Part shown: positions 48,439 through 57,101 of the stretch, piece by piece
Numbering within the stretch: the first letter of the stretch is position 1
Layout: the number at the start of each line of letters is the position of its first letter
Assembly: GCA_964612065.1 (NCBI GenBank)
Contig: CAZTCD010000001.1
Span: forward strand, 39,312-103,311
Reading direction: 5' to 3'
Length of the DNA: 64,000 bases
From: JAKFYM01 sp964612065
GTDB lineage: Bacteria > Bdellovibrionota > UBA1018 > CAIPTA01
Notes under the pieces: generated by a model
What the model was told of the DNA's origin: nothing
Database searches by the model: none
The model's input: the letters and a program-made list of their open reading frames with translations, nothing else
Program-made: the position numbers and the translations under genes

Positions 48439-49178
48439 TGGGTTTCCTCCTGTGACAGCGGAAATAGCTGAATGTTCAGCCTGTAAACGGCATCTTTGTG
48501 GCCATCTTCCAAGAAAGAGCAGAGCTTCCGGCGGAAATCCATAATCAGCTTTCTGGCATCTGAGAGCTTTTGGGTTGAAATTGCCATTGTGATTCCACTC
48601 ATGTCTCTTACATCGATGGGATCTTTTTCTAAGCTGTCTATCGCTTTTACAATGCATTGCCGGAGCGCGCCTCGAAGCGCAAGGCTTGGGACATTTGAGG
48701 GGGTGGCAAGGTTCTTTCCAGTGTCGATCCAGGTTTCACCGTGCTGGACCACCAAACCGAGCTTTTCCATTCGATTCAAGGCTTCAAGAGCGATTCCGTG
48801 GGGGATATTCAACCGACGGGCAATTTGTTTTGTTGTGGGGCGATAGGAGTCGAGCTGGAGAAGTGATCGGATAGCAAAATGCTCCCATGAGCTGATTACT
48901 TCGGCCGCTTCCAGTTCAAGTTGCTGATACTCCGGCATGTTCTCTGAAGACTCACCCAAAACACCAAGTAAAAGTGCCTGAGCATGAGAGGGATCAGATA
49001 TGCCGATGTTTGAAATCAATCGCTGAGCTGTTTTAGCTGTGAGGGGCCGTTTACGGCGGATCAGAGCAGAAAGTGTGGACGAATCAATATCGAGTGATTT
49101 GGCAAAAGCGCGCAAAGAATACTGCGGATTCCGCCGGCAGCGCTCGGCATAGGTTCTTTGTAGGTGCTCGATAAGCAT
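48435..49178 (-). CDS. TIGR02147-family DNA-binding regulator
   Basis: From the ATG at 49178, 247 residues (the frame is open to a TTG at 49232, a less likely start). The start IEHLQRTYAERCRRNPQYS and HTH SLRAFAKSLDIDSSTLSALI give the TIGR02147 pattern, followed by a winged-helix part (TTKQIARRLNIPHGIALEAL, NRMEKLGLV) and a C-terminal domain ending RLNIQLFPLS. This family (with DUF4423) is best known from Fibrobacter and Bdellovibrio-type genomes and is often found beside secreted proteins. It probably controls its own unit of two secreted proteins, to which it is coupled by GTGA. Confidence 0.78.
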   Translation of the reverse strand: MLIEHLQRTYAERCRRNPQYSLRAFAKSLDIDSSTLSALIRRKRPLTAKTAQRLISNIGISDPSHAQALLLGVLGESSENMPEYQQLELEAAEVISSWEHFAIRSLLQLDSYRPTTKQIARRLNIPHGIALEALNRMEKLGLVVQHGETWIDTGKNLATPSNVPSLALRGALRQCIVKAIDSLEKDPIDVRDMSGITMAISTQKLSDARKLIMDFRRKLCSFLEDGHKDAVYRLNIQLFPLSQEETQ

Positions 49179-49268
49179 GGGATCGCTGTTTAACAGAGCA
49201 AAGAGAAGGGCGGCAACCGGTTTTTGCCGCAATTTGTGGCAGAACCGTTGGTGTCCGATAAGTATTGG

Positions 49269-50054
49269 TTAGAATTGAAGTTTTCCTTTGATGCGGAAGT
49301 AAGCCCAGACACAAAAAAACAGGCTAAAAATTACAAGGGCTCCACCGTTCCACAAGACGGCTCTTTCAATGCCCTCGTCCCAAAAAAGCGCTTGTGAAAG
49401 GGCTACTCCGTGCGAGAGCGGTAGAAATTCCGCAAATTGTCGTAGCCCTTCCGGCATCTGTTTCAGTGGGAAAAAAATTCCGGAAAAGTAAAAAAGAGGT
49501 GCGATGAAGAATGCGTATACGGTTTGAAATTGATTGATGTTTCGAACATAAGAGGTGGCGAGCAGTCCCAAGGCGCCGCAAGGAAGTGCAACCAGGGCTC
49601 CAACTACCGGCATCACAATGAGGTACAACGGATTTGTCATCAGTCCAAAGCATGCGAACCCGGCCGAGAGCAGCGCAAACATTACTCCGCCTTTCAAGGC
49701 CACCCATAGGTATTCTCCTAGAATCACCTCGCGTACCCCGATCGGCGTGGTCAGCATTGCTTTAAAAATGTTTTCAAATGTCATTCGTACAAAAAAACCG
49801 TAACTGGACTCAAAAAACGAAGTGAAAAGCGCAGTGGATACCGCGAGGCCAGGTGCTATGTAGGCGATATAGCTTCTTCCTTCGATTTCGGTAACGAAGT
49901 AACCAAGTCCTACGCCCAGCGACAGTATAAGAAATATGGGCTCAAAAGCCGTAGGCGCGATATTGGCAACAAAGTCTTTTTTGTAAACCACCCAGTTTCG
50001 TCTAGTTAGGTGCAGGCAGAGTGTTAGCGTTTCTCGAAAATCATGCATCGGCAT
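49269..50054 (-). CDS. ABC-2 type exporter permease (NodJ-like)
   Basis: A 261-aa protein with six membrane helices. After TRRNWVVYKKDFVANIAPT come the helices and loops of NodJ/DrrB-type permeases (YIAPGLAVSTALFTSFFESSYG, ENIFKAMLTTPIGVREVILGEYLW, and LFYFSGIFFPLKQMPEGLRQ). It forms an exporter with the ATPase encoded upstream, whose stop overlaps it by 14 bp. The substrate is unknown; NodIJ relatives export lipo-oligosaccharides, drugs or other hydrophobic compounds. Confidence 0.9.
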   Translation of the reverse strand: MPMHDFRETLTLCLHLTRRNWVVYKKDFVANIAPTAFEPIFLILSLGVGLGYFVTEIEGRSYIAYIAPGLAVSTALFTSFFESSYGFFVRMTFENIFKAMLTTPIGVREVILGEYLWVALKGGVMFALLSAGFACFGLMTNPLYLIVMPVVGALVALPCGALGLLATSYVRNINQFQTVYAFFIAPLFYFSGIFFPLKQMPEGLRQFAEFLPLSHGVALSQALFWDEGIERAVLWNGGALVIFSLFFCVWAYFRIKGKLQF

Positions 50055-50964
50055 TCAGCTCCTGCCCGGTAAGCTTCAGGAAAACGTCTTCAAGGTTGGC
50101 GGGTCGCAGCTGAGCTGCCAGCCGTCCGATTTTATTTTGATATTCGAGCAGGCTTTCGAATTTGGGAGCACGCACATAAATTCCTGAACTGTCTTCATGA
50201 ATCTGAAGTTCCAGGCCGTCCGCCACGGCTTTTTCATTTCCTTCTGTGCCGCCCTTTTCGAATACGGCTACGAAGCCAGGTGAATAGCGAGTGATCAAGC
50301 TTGATGGTGAGCCTTCAGCTACGCATTCCCCTTTATTCATAACAAGAATTCGGTCACACAGAATTTCCGCTTCATGCATATAGTGAGTGGTAAGCAAGAT
50401 GGTTTTGCCTTGGGCGCGGAGTTCCCTCACTTTTCCCCACAAAAGATGGCGAACTGCAGGATCAAGGCCTGTTGTTGGCTCGTCGAGAATCAGAAGATCA
50501 GGATCGCCCAGCAAAGCTCTCACAAATACCAGTCTTCGCTTCATCCCTCCCGATAGAAATCGAATGGGCCCGTCTTTCTTGTGAGAGAGAAGCATAAACT
50601 CGAGCAAGTTCTCCACTTTTTGCTCGCGGTCTGAAGCGGGTACCCCCATGAACGCGGCATAGATCATCATATTCTCTTTTACGGTCAGGCCATCATCGAG
50701 AGCATTGTCCTGGGTAACTACGCCAAGGCGCTTTTTTATGTTTCTTGAGTCTTCAGCTGGATCAAGATCGAAAACTCGAAGGTCACCTCCGCTTCTGAGG
50801 TTCACTCCGTACAGCATTCCTATCAGCGTGCTCTTTCCCGCCCCATTCGGGCCCAGCAGGCCAAAGCATTCTCCTCGTTTAACCTCAAAGCTCAGGTTTT
50901 TTACCGCTTCGAACTGGCTAAACTTCTTGGAAAGGGAACTGGCCCTAACTATGGCAGGTGGCAT
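50041..50964 (-). CDS. ABC transporter ATP-binding protein (NodI-like)
   Basis: A 307-aa ATPase with Walker A GPNGAGKSTLIGML, signature FLSGGMKRRLVFVRALLG, Walker B DLLILDEPTTGLD, and H-loop TTHYMHEAEILCD. The C-terminal part, as in NodI/DrrA, ends NLEDVFLKLTGQEL. It drives the permease encoded just downstream (14-bp overlap). A pseudo-symmetric Q-loop VTQDNALDD is intact. Full activity is expected. Confidence 0.92.
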   Translation of the reverse strand: MPPAIVRASSLSKKFSQFEAVKNLSFEVKRGECFGLLGPNGAGKSTLIGMLYGVNLRSGGDLRVFDLDPAEDSRNIKKRLGVVTQDNALDDGLTVKENMMIYAAFMGVPASDREQKVENLLEFMLLSHKKDGPIRFLSGGMKRRLVFVRALLGDPDLLILDEPTTGLDPAVRHLLWGKVRELRAQGKTILLTTHYMHEAEILCDRILVMNKGECVAEGSPSSLITRYSPGFVAVFEKGGTEGNEKAVADGLELQIHEDSSGIYVRAPKFESLLEYQNKIGRLAAQLRPANLEDVFLKLTGQELNADA

Positions 50965-51121
50965 TCTGAAAGGTTAGGCTATGGGCTGCTGAAAGTCGAA
51001 CTTCAATGCGGCAGGCCACGCATTTGCCGCCTTTGCAATTTTTCAGGCCGGATCTAGACTATTTGTTTAAGTGAATCCTGGTGGGTAGTTGGAAACTCTC
51101 AATTAAAGTTAAGGGCCGCAG

Positions 51122-51496
51122 ATGATTGCAATCGCCTTCGCTGTTTCTGTTTCGTTGATTCATATAATTATTTTTTATTTAGAGTCGTTGGCGTGGGGGC
51201 GGGCATCTACCAACAAGTTGTTTGGCGTATCCCCGGACGAGGCGAAAGTTATGGGCATGATGGCCTTTAATCAGGGCTTTTATAACTTATTTCTGGCGTT
51301 GGCGATTCTTGCAGGCATCCTGCTGAGGTTTATAGGCCGCAATGATTATGGTACGGCATTTATCGACTATGCTTGTATCTCTGTTCTAGGGGCTGGGTTG
51401 GTATTGTTCTTTTCCCGCCCTAAACTGATTCGCGCTGCTATGATCCAGGCGCTGCCGTCTATGGCATATTTGGGGTTTCGATTCTTGGGTTATTAG
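51122..51496 (+). CDS. DUF1304-family membrane protein
   Basis: A 124-aa protein with four membrane helices. HIIIFYLESLAWG near the start and FGVSPDEAKVMGMMAFNQGFYNLFLALA in the middle are the DUF1304 pattern (the MxMAxNQGxYNxFL block). Members are small inner-membrane proteins of unknown role. It stands alone between two minus-strand genes. Confidence 0.85.
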   Translation: MIAIAFAVSVSLIHIIIFYLESLAWGRASTNKLFGVSPDEAKVMGMMAFNQGFYNLFLALAILAGILLRFIGRNDYGTAFIDYACISVLGAGLVLFFSRPKLIRAAMIQALPSMAYLGFRFLGY

Positions 51497-51528
51497 AGGC
51501 ATGAAAATGTACTAGCCTATTGGCGGAA

Positions 51529-52362
51529 CTAGGGAAGTTTCAGGGAGACTCCCATTGACCATGCCGCATTTTCTACCCACTGCTTGTGGGCCAGGAAATT
51601 TTCAAAGGCCGCCTCTGCCATGCCTTCTTCCTCTGAGCTGGACGCAATACCCCAGAAAAATACCTTTCCGTTTTTTCTCACCCAAGCAGGGCCTCCGGAG
51701 TCACCGCTCCCGATTCCTCCGAACCGCGTGGCTGAAAGCGTAACAAGTGAATGATCATCCGATACGTCACTTACTCGGTACTCGAAAGTCAGGAGGCGAT
51801 AATCCGGGCTTTGATCCCGAAAGTTCCGATTTCCAAAACCGGCAGCTACCACTTGATCCCCTTCACGAAGCCGTAGATTTCCTGGAAGAATATCCGCAGG
51901 CCTGTGGGTTGTGGGAGCGGCTGCCGCAAGTCGTATCATCGCAAGATCAAAGGGCTGAGATTCTTTCTCGATCTGCGCATGGTCGTAATTTGGATGAAGC
52001 TTGAGTGCGCGCGCCCTGAGGGAGGTGCGCCGTGGAAGAAAGTCTTTTCCATTATAGTAAGTGGAAAAATCAATCACAAATGAAGATACGTCTACGGCGT
52101 TGTTTGTGTTGGTTTGTGTGACACAGTGGCCGGCCGTAACGACTAAATCTCTCGCGATCAAGGTGCCACTGCAAAAACCTGAGTCCGAGCGAATCAAAAC
52201 CGTAGATTTCTCAAATGGTGATCGTGGTTGGGGGGGGCGCCCATTTACAACGGAACCGAAATCAGGAAAAGGGTCCTTTAGGGGGAGCGCTGCTTTGGCA
52301 GTGGTGGTAACCAAAAGGAAAAGTGGGATAAGCTTGGCGAGGCCGATATCTTTCAGGCGCAT
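51529..52362 (-). CDS. Secreted trypsin-like serine protease (S1)
   Basis: A 277-aa protein with a signal peptide (residues 8-24). The triad is complete: His in VVTAGHCV, Asp in PFDLAMIRLAA, Ser in GSGDSGGPAWV. The disulphide partner FCSGTLIAR is present as in trypsins. There is a short proline-rich region before the domain (NGRPPQPRSPFEKS), which could be a propeptide. Strong AGGAGGG site. Such proteases are many in Bdellovibrio, where they are linked to prey digestion; here that is inference. Confidence 0.92.
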   Translation of the reverse strand: MRLKDIGLAKLIPLFLLVTTTAKAALPLKDPFPDFGSVVNGRPPQPRSPFEKSTVLIRSDSGFCSGTLIARDLVVTAGHCVTQTNTNNAVDVSSFVIDFSTYYNGKDFLPRRTSLRARALKLHPNYDHAQIEKESQPFDLAMIRLAAAAPTTHRPADILPGNLRLREGDQVVAAGFGNRNFRDQSPDYRLLTFEYRVSDVSDDHSLVTLSATRFGGIGSGDSGGPAWVRKNGKVFFWGIASSSEEEGMAEAAFENFLAHKQWVENAAWSMGVSLKLP

Positions 52363-52495
52363 AGCGCCCTCCTGTTCGGGGTCCGGGGATGGGTCCTCCG
52401 GGGCAAACAGGAGAGCATGACTCAGGTATCAATGGCAATTGCTAGTTTAGGCTAGCTTTTCCTAAGTGTTACTCAGTACTTGGCTTCAACACCTA

Positions 52496-52891
52496 CTACT
52501 CTGTAGTTCGGCCGTCAAAATGCTCGTGCTGGGCTTCGGCTTCAGCCTTGGTCTTATGTACCGTGGCATCGATATGTTCGGGCGGTCCATAAAGGGTGTA
52601 GAGCCTAAGAGGGGCTTTTCCGGTGTTCACCACGTTATGGTTTGCTCCTGCAGGAACAATAATTCCGTCATCGGCCTTTACCCGATGCTTAACGGAGTCG
52701 ATGATTACATCGCCTTCACCCTGCTCTACACGAAAGAACTGGTCTCGGTCGTCGTGCACTTCGGCTCCAATTTCTTCTCCTGGCTGAAGCGCCATCAAAA
52801 CGAGCTGCAAGTTTTTGCCGGTATAGAGCACGCGGCGAAAATCAGAGTTTTCCTCTGTTAACTTTTCAATATTGTCGACGAAACCTTTCAT
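52496..52891 (-). CDS. Cupin-domain protein
   Basis: A 131-aa single-domain cupin. Motif 1 is GEEIGAEVHDDRDQFFRVEQGEG with metal ligands His and Glu-type residues, motif 2 is GIIVPAGANHNVVNTG with the last His. The length and the VHKTKAEAEAQHEH tail fit a group of small cupins found widely in bacteria. It binds a metal and probably acts on a small molecule; the reaction is not known. An AAGGAGG site precedes the ATG. There is no obvious partner. Confidence 0.88.
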   Translation of the reverse strand: MKGFVDNIEKLTEENSDFRRVLYTGKNLQLVLMALQPGEEIGAEVHDDRDQFFRVEQGEGDVIIDSVKHRVKADDGIIVPAGANHNVVNTGKAPLRLYTLYGPPEHIDATVHKTKAEAEAQHEHFDGRTTE

Positions 52892-52962
52892 CAGAACCTC
52901 CTTTAGGCTTTATACCTCGATAGTTCGAGTGAGTGGTTTTTTCCGGAGTTAATTTAGAAACG

Positions 52963-52991
52963 AAAAAAGCCGCAATCCAAAGATCGCAGCT
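52963..52991 (-). terminator. Terminator after tRNA-Gly
   Basis: On the minus strand a 10-bp stem (AGCTGCGATC with GATTGCGGCT, two G-U pairs), loop TTTG, then TTTTTT. It lies 38 bp past the tRNA 3' end. A T-rich stretch on the other side may stop plus-strand transcription too. Confidence 0.75.
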
Positions 52992-53028
52992 TTTTGCTTT
53001 TTACTAAACTACCCACTAGTGAAGCTAA

Positions 53029-53105
53029 TGGAGCGGGATACCAGATTCGAACTGGCGACCTCGTCCTTGGCAAGGACGCGCTCTAGCCAACTGAGCTAAT
53101 CCCGC
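53029..53105 (-). tRNA. tRNA-Gly (anticodon GCC)
   Basis: On the minus strand GCGGGAT pairs with ATCCCGC as the acceptor, discriminator T and encoded CCA follow. D arm GCTC/GAGC, anticodon arm CGTCC/GGACG with loop TTGCCAA (anticodon GCC, codons GGC/GGT), T loop TTCGAAT. All stems pair. Confidence 0.96.
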
Positions 53106-53120
53106 GGTCGCTGAGAAGCT

Positions 53121-53150
53121 GTTCTAAAGGAAGTCAGGGGTTTTCGTCAA
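53121..53150 (-). promoter_or_regulatory. Promoter of tRNA-Gly, overlapping the pgsA stop
   Basis: On the minus strand TTGACG (5 of 6) and TAGAAC (4 of 6) are 18 bp apart, placing a start of transcription about 8 nt before the tRNA. The -35 box covers the pgsA stop codon. Confidence 0.5.
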
Positions 53151-53755
53151 GATTTCTGCTGTTTCGTCCGGAGCTTTTCCTTAAGGCTTCGAAAGAAGTC
53201 CAAGGCATAAGATAACGCACTGCTTATTGAGAGGGCCAGAGAGATATAAATCAAGACCGTTCCGACTAGGTCACAATTGAGGAAGTCGAAAAGGGTGATT
53301 TTAATGATTAAAAAGGGGATGGCGACCATCTGAAGGGCGGCTTTCCATTTTCCCCCTGTGCCAGCGGATATAATTACGCCTTCGGCACTCGCCAGGGCCC
53401 GGAGAGAGGTGATCCCCATTTCTCTGCAAATTAAAAGAATAACCAAATAGGGGTGAATTCTGCCTAGGTGCTGGAGCATGATCAGGCTCCCTACCACCAG
53501 GAACTTATCGGCGAGCGGGTCCATGAGCTTTCCATAAATGGTCACGGACTGATAGGCTCTGGCAACATAGCCATCCAGCCAATCCGTAATAGCGGCGAGG
53601 GAGAATAGTACGCAGGCAGTAATGTCGCCGTTCAGAGTATTCCAGGAAAGAAAATACACCACTGCCGGAACAGCGATCATTCGCAGTAAAGTGAGACGGT
53701 TTGGAGCCGTATCGAAGGTTAATGCATCTACGGCAGGCTGGTTGCTTTCGGTCAT
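53147..53755 (-). CDS. pgsA: CDP-diacylglycerol-glycerol-3-phosphate 3-phosphatidyltransferase
   Basis: A 202-aa membrane enzyme that makes phosphatidylglycerol phosphate, the first step towards phosphatidylglycerol. The CDP-alcohol phosphotransferase motif is complete: DWLDGYVARAY, then GKLMDPLADK (the D-x2-D-G-x2-A-R-x8-G-x3-D-x3-D order). PNRLTLLRMIAVP is the usual start of the domain, followed by four or more helices. It begins about 60 bp after the exchanger gene on the same strand and ends at the tRNA-Gly promoter. Confidence 0.94.
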   Translation of the reverse strand: MTESNQPAVDALTFDTAPNRLTLLRMIAVPAVVYFLSWNTLNGDITACVLFSLAAITDWLDGYVARAYQSVTIYGKLMDPLADKFLVVGSLIMLQHLGRIHPYLVILLICREMGITSLRALASAEGVIISAGTGGKWKAALQMVAIPFLIIKITLFDFLNCDLVGTVLIYISLALSISSALSYALDFFRSLKEKLRTKQQKS

Positions 53756-53784
53756 TTTAGCTTCTCAACAAGCATATACCCCCC

Positions 53785-54813
53785 TCAGAGGAGACCAATT
53801 CCAGTGTACACGAGATAGGCTCCGATAAGAAAATAGGGAAGTTTCCCGCCCTTTTCCTTTTCAATCAAAAGCGCTGCCACAAAAATTCCCGTAAGGGTAA
53901 GCAAGACTGGCAGGTGAACGGACAACAGTTCCGGAGCCAGGTTTCTTACTCCCAAGATTGCCGCTATTGCTGGAAGCAGAAGAACATTGAGCAGGCAGGC
54001 GTGGCCGATGCTTGTGACTGTGATGGCTTTGGATGTGGAGCCGGATCGGATGTGAAGCACACAGCGAACAAGCCAGGGAAAAGATACTGCAAAAGCCATC
54101 ACATGGGCCCCCATCCGAAAGGGCCCGATATCCGTGCTTTTAGCCAGAAGTGCGAGCTCGGTCACCAGAGGATAGGACACCAGCACGGCCAGAAGGAAGA
54201 AGCCAATTCCCATGCAAATCAACGCGATAACGGGAAGTATTCCCTCAGCACTTTCCAGAAGTGAACTGCCGGCGAATTTGCTTTCATAGTGCTTCCATTC
54301 GCTCGAAAAGCGGCGGAAATATAATCCGTAAGCGACTGCCAGAATCAACAAGATAGATGCCTCGGGCAATGAAAGCTGGCTATTGAGGCAGGCGTAAGCA
54401 AACACCACTGACGCGATAAGGACGAATACCGGGCTTGTAATGGTGCGAACGCGAAAAAAAGTTAGTGGACCAGAAAGTAGTACAAGGCCGAATGCCACGC
54501 TGAGCCCTATAATATTGGAGCCGACAGCCGTTCCTATTACGAAGTTTCCGCTCTCTTCGCTATTTCCCAAAAATATGTGGCAACCGAGAGCAAATGCAAG
54601 CAGTGGAATAGAGAGAGCAATGGCCCACACCATAGCGGCCAGCTTTTCCCATCCTCCTACCCAGGGAAAGGGGTTGGAGTCCAGGCTTGCCGTGCCGCCT
54701 CGGTTTTTACTTTGATCCCAGGCCTCCAATACGGGGGCCAGTCGCTTGAAGTTAGCAGAGGAAAACTCAGCGAATAGCAAAAGCAATGTGAGGCTGATTA
54801 AAGCGGCGAGCAT
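53785..54813 (-). CDS. Calcium/cation exchanger-like membrane protein (CaCA family)
   Basis: From the ATG at 54813, 342 residues (the frame is open to a GTG at 54870). About ten helices in two halves. The first half has GNFVIGTAVGSNIIGLSVAFG in two parts, like alpha-1 of CaCA proteins (G-S-N); the second has FRMGAHVMAFAVSFPWLV and ITVTSIGHACLLNVLLLPA, where the usual GSNxxN is changed to GHACLLN. The unlike second repeat suggests altered ion choice or loss of function. Ribosome site weak. It lies upstream of pgsA. Confidence 0.65.
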   Translation of the reverse strand: MLAALISLTLLLLFAEFSSANFKRLAPVLEAWDQSKNRGGTASLDSNPFPWVGGWEKLAAMVWAIALSIPLLAFALGCHIFLGNSEESGNFVIGTAVGSNIIGLSVAFGLVLLSGPLTFFRVRTITSPVFVLIASVVFAYACLNSQLSLPEASILLILAVAYGLYFRRFSSEWKHYESKFAGSSLLESAEGILPVIALICMGIGFFLLAVLVSYPLVTELALLAKSTDIGPFRMGAHVMAFAVSFPWLVRCVLHIRSGSTSKAITVTSIGHACLLNVLLLPAIAAILGVRNLAPELLSVHLPVLLTLTGIFVAALLIEKEKGGKLPYFLIGAYLVYTGIGLL

Positions 54814-54902
54814 GCGGAATCTTGTATTTTGCCCGGCATTAAATTCGGGCCCCCCTCGGCAAGAATACACCGGGGCAGCACTTTTCTGATAAAATTAAAT
54901 CC

Positions 54903-55574
54903 ATGAATCAGCGACCAGACGAGCAAAGAACTGTTCCTCGATTTCCCTTGCCCAAAGAGAAAATGAAGTTCGTTTTTGAGGACATGGAAAAAGTGTTTGC
55001 GGTGCGTGACGTGTCCTCTCTCGGCCTGGGTATTAGTCTGCTCGAGTATGGCGAATCGCTTCTTTTCCCGGAGGGCTACGAGTGCGCTGCGGAACTTAAA
55101 TTGGACGGGGATTTGCTGATCGTTAAAGTGAAAGTGGCTAGAGCAAGCGCTTGGGCAGTGGGGTTCACTTTTTTGGATCTTTCTCCTGAACAGGGAGAAA
55201 GAATCAATGCTTTTATCGATCCGCTGCAAATTGCCAGGTCTTTGAAGCCGGTCGACCAGAAAGGGGTACCGGATGCTTTTCTGCGGGGTATGTCTTCCTG
55301 GTATCACGGTGATCCCGCCACTGATTTATTCGTTTGGAACGATTCGCGAGGCGGGCTTCAGAGGGCATTATTTTGCTCAGGCCGCCGATACTGGGAGTGG
55401 GACGAAGGGTTAGGGGTTTCCACTGGCGAGATGCAACGGCTCGAGGGGGATAAGGTGGTGATGCATAAGGATGTCACTCCCGATCCGCGTACCCGGGCGA
55501 GCTTCCGGAAAGTACTTGAGCATGCCGAAGTATTGGACTACCGTCTGGTCAGTTTTTTAAAGGAAAAAACCTAG
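54903..55574 (+). CDS. PilZ-domain protein (c-di-GMP binding)
   Basis: A 223-aa protein. The N-terminus has the PilZ motifs: RTVPRF (the RxxxR pattern) and DVSSLGLGI ([D/N]xSxxG), followed by strands up to about residue 105 with AVGFTFLDLSPEQGERI. The last part (about 110-223) is of unknown type (SWYHGDPATDLFVWN, FCSGRRYWEWDEG) and may be the output. PilZ domains bind c-di-GMP. It lies 73 bp before glpX and the chain with a degenerate-GGDEF kinase, which may be its partner. Confidence 0.82.
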   Translation: MNQRPDEQRTVPRFPLPKEKMKFVFEDMEKVFAVRDVSSLGLGISLLEYGESLLFPEGYECAAELKLDGDLLIVKVKVARASAWAVGFTFLDLSPEQGERINAFIDPLQIARSLKPVDQKGVPDAFLRGMSSWYHGDPATDLFVWNDSRGGLQRALFCSGRRYWEWDEGLGVSTGEMQRLEGDKVVMHKDVTPDPRTRASFRKVLEHAEVLDYRLVSFLKEKT

Positions 55575-55647
55575 AGAATTCTTGAGAAATTCTTAAGAGG
55601 TCTTTAGCAGCCACTGAAGCAATCACTGATCCGGAACGGAAGGCGAA

Positions 55648-56601
55648 ATGGATAGAAACTACGCGATGGAGTTCGTGCGCGTCACCGAAATGGCGGCCGT
55701 GGAGAGCGCTCGATTGATGGGGCGGGGCGACGAAAAGCTTGCTGACCAAGCCGCTGTAACTGCCATGCGAAAAATGTTCAATTCCATCGATTTCGATGGT
55801 CGGGTTGTGATCGGTGAGGGGGAGAGGGATGAGGCACCGATGCTATATATTGGTGAGCAAGTTGGCACGGGGAAGGGGGCTCGCCTCGATCTTGCGCTGG
55901 ATCCTTTGGAGGGAACCACGATTTGCGCCAATGGAGGCAATAACTCGATCTCGGTAATTGCGATCGCGGAAGACGGAAATTTCCTGCACGCTCCCGATAC
56001 CTATATGGAGAAAATTGCCGTTGGGCCGGAGGCGGCTTCCGCGATCGATTTATCCATGTCCCCCACCCAAAACCTCAAAGAGATTGCCCGGGCAAAAAAG
56101 ACTGACGTGGATAACTTAACCGTGGTGATTTTGGATAGACCCCGGCACGCTGATCTTATAGCCGAAGTGAGAAGGGCCGGGGCTAGAATCTGGCTTATCG
56201 GAGACGGAGATGTTTCCGCGGCGATTTCAGCTGCTATGCCTAACTCGGGGGTAGACGTGTTAATGGGCACTGGAGGGGCGCCTGAGGGAGTGATTGCCGC
56301 GGCCGCCATCCGGTGCATCGGTGGAAGTATGCAGGGCCGGCTGAAGTTCAGAAATGAGGGCGAAATCGAACGAGCCAAACGCATGGGGGTGAATGAAATT
56401 CACAAGGTGTGGGGTCTCGAAGAGCTCGCCAGAGGGAATGTGATGTTCTGTGCCACAGGGGTTACTCAAGGTAACTTTCTGAATGGAGTGCGCTTTACCC
56501 CCGGTGGGGCTGAAACACATTCAATCGTAATGAGGTCAGAAACAGGAACGGTGCGAGAGATTCATGCCACGCATCGATTTGATAAAAAACCGAGATATTG
56601 A
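55648..56601 (+). CDS. glpX: Fructose-1,6-bisphosphatase class II
   Basis: A 317-aa metal-dependent enzyme of gluconeogenesis. MEFVRVTEMAAVESARLMGRG is the family start in one block of 21 split here as MEFVRVTEMAAVE then SARLMGRGDE; VVIGEGERDEAPML and LDPLEGTTICANGG hold the metal and phosphate residues; WLIGDGDVSAAIS and VLMGTGGAPEGVI follow, as in GlpX. Length is normal. A GGAAGG site precedes the ATG. The next gene starts 9 bp after the stop, so the four following genes are probably co-transcribed with it. Confidence 0.95.
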   Translation: MDRNYAMEFVRVTEMAAVESARLMGRGDEKLADQAAVTAMRKMFNSIDFDGRVVIGEGERDEAPMLYIGEQVGTGKGARLDLALDPLEGTTICANGGNNSISVIAIAEDGNFLHAPDTYMEKIAVGPEAASAIDLSMSPTQNLKEIARAKKTDVDNLTVVILDRPRHADLIAEVRRAGARIWLIGDGDVSAAISAAMPNSGVDVLMGTGGAPEGVIAAAAIRCIGGSMQGRLKFRNEGEIERAKRMGVNEIHKVWGLEELARGNVMFCATGVTQGNFLNGVRFTPGGAETHSIVMRSETGTVREIHATHRFDKKPRY

Positions 56602-56609
56602 GGGAGCCA

Positions 56610-57101
56610 ATGGCAGGAGCCAAACATACTACTGTATTCAATGTGTCCATTGATCAGCTGTGGGATGTAATTTCTGATTACGATGGTTATGCCGATTTCG
56701 TGGAGGGCCTTGAGTCAATCGAGGTTACCAGGCGGGAAGGAAAAGAAGTTTGGGCCGATTATGTAGTAAGCATGTTCGGCAAGAAAGTTCATTACACCCT
56801 GAAGCATACCGAGACTCCGAAAAAGAAGCTTATCTGGGAAATGACTGAAGGGGAGATGTTCAAGTTCAATAATGGCGGATGGGATCTGAAGGAGCTTGGC
56901 CCCGACAAGGTAGAGGCGACCTATACGGTTGATGTCGGTTTTCCTTTATTCGTGCCGAAAGCGATCGTGAACACTCTTACCGGAACCCAGCTTCCTTCGA
57001 TGATGAAAGCGTTCGAAGATCGAGCGAAGAAAATGGCTTCCAAGCCCAAGAAGGCTAAGGCGGCTAAAGAAGGCGCGGCACCTAAGGGGAAGAAAAAATA
57101 A
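56610..57101 (+). CDS. START/SRPBCC-family lipid- or ligand-binding protein
   Basis: The ATG at 56610 has GAGGGAG just upstream and gives 163 residues. The fold is the START/polyketide-cyclase (COQ10-type) helix-grip: TTVFNVSIDQLWDVISDYDGYADFV at the start (in family form), then YTLKHTETPKKKLIWEMTEG and ATYTVDVGFPLFVPKAIV. The last 20 residues are Lys/Ala/Gly-rich (KPKKAKAAKEGAAPKGKKK) and may bind membranes or nucleic acid. Such domains hold lipids or quinones. It is the first of four coupled small genes after glpX; the ligand is unknown. Confidence 0.82.
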   Translation: MAGAKHTTVFNVSIDQLWDVISDYDGYADFVEGLESIEVTRREGKEVWADYVVSMFGKKVHYTLKHTETPKKKLIWEMTEGEMFKFNNGGWDLKELGPDKVEATYTVDVGFPLFVPKAIVNTLTGTQLPSMMKAFEDRAKKMASKPKKAKAAKEGAAPKGKKK

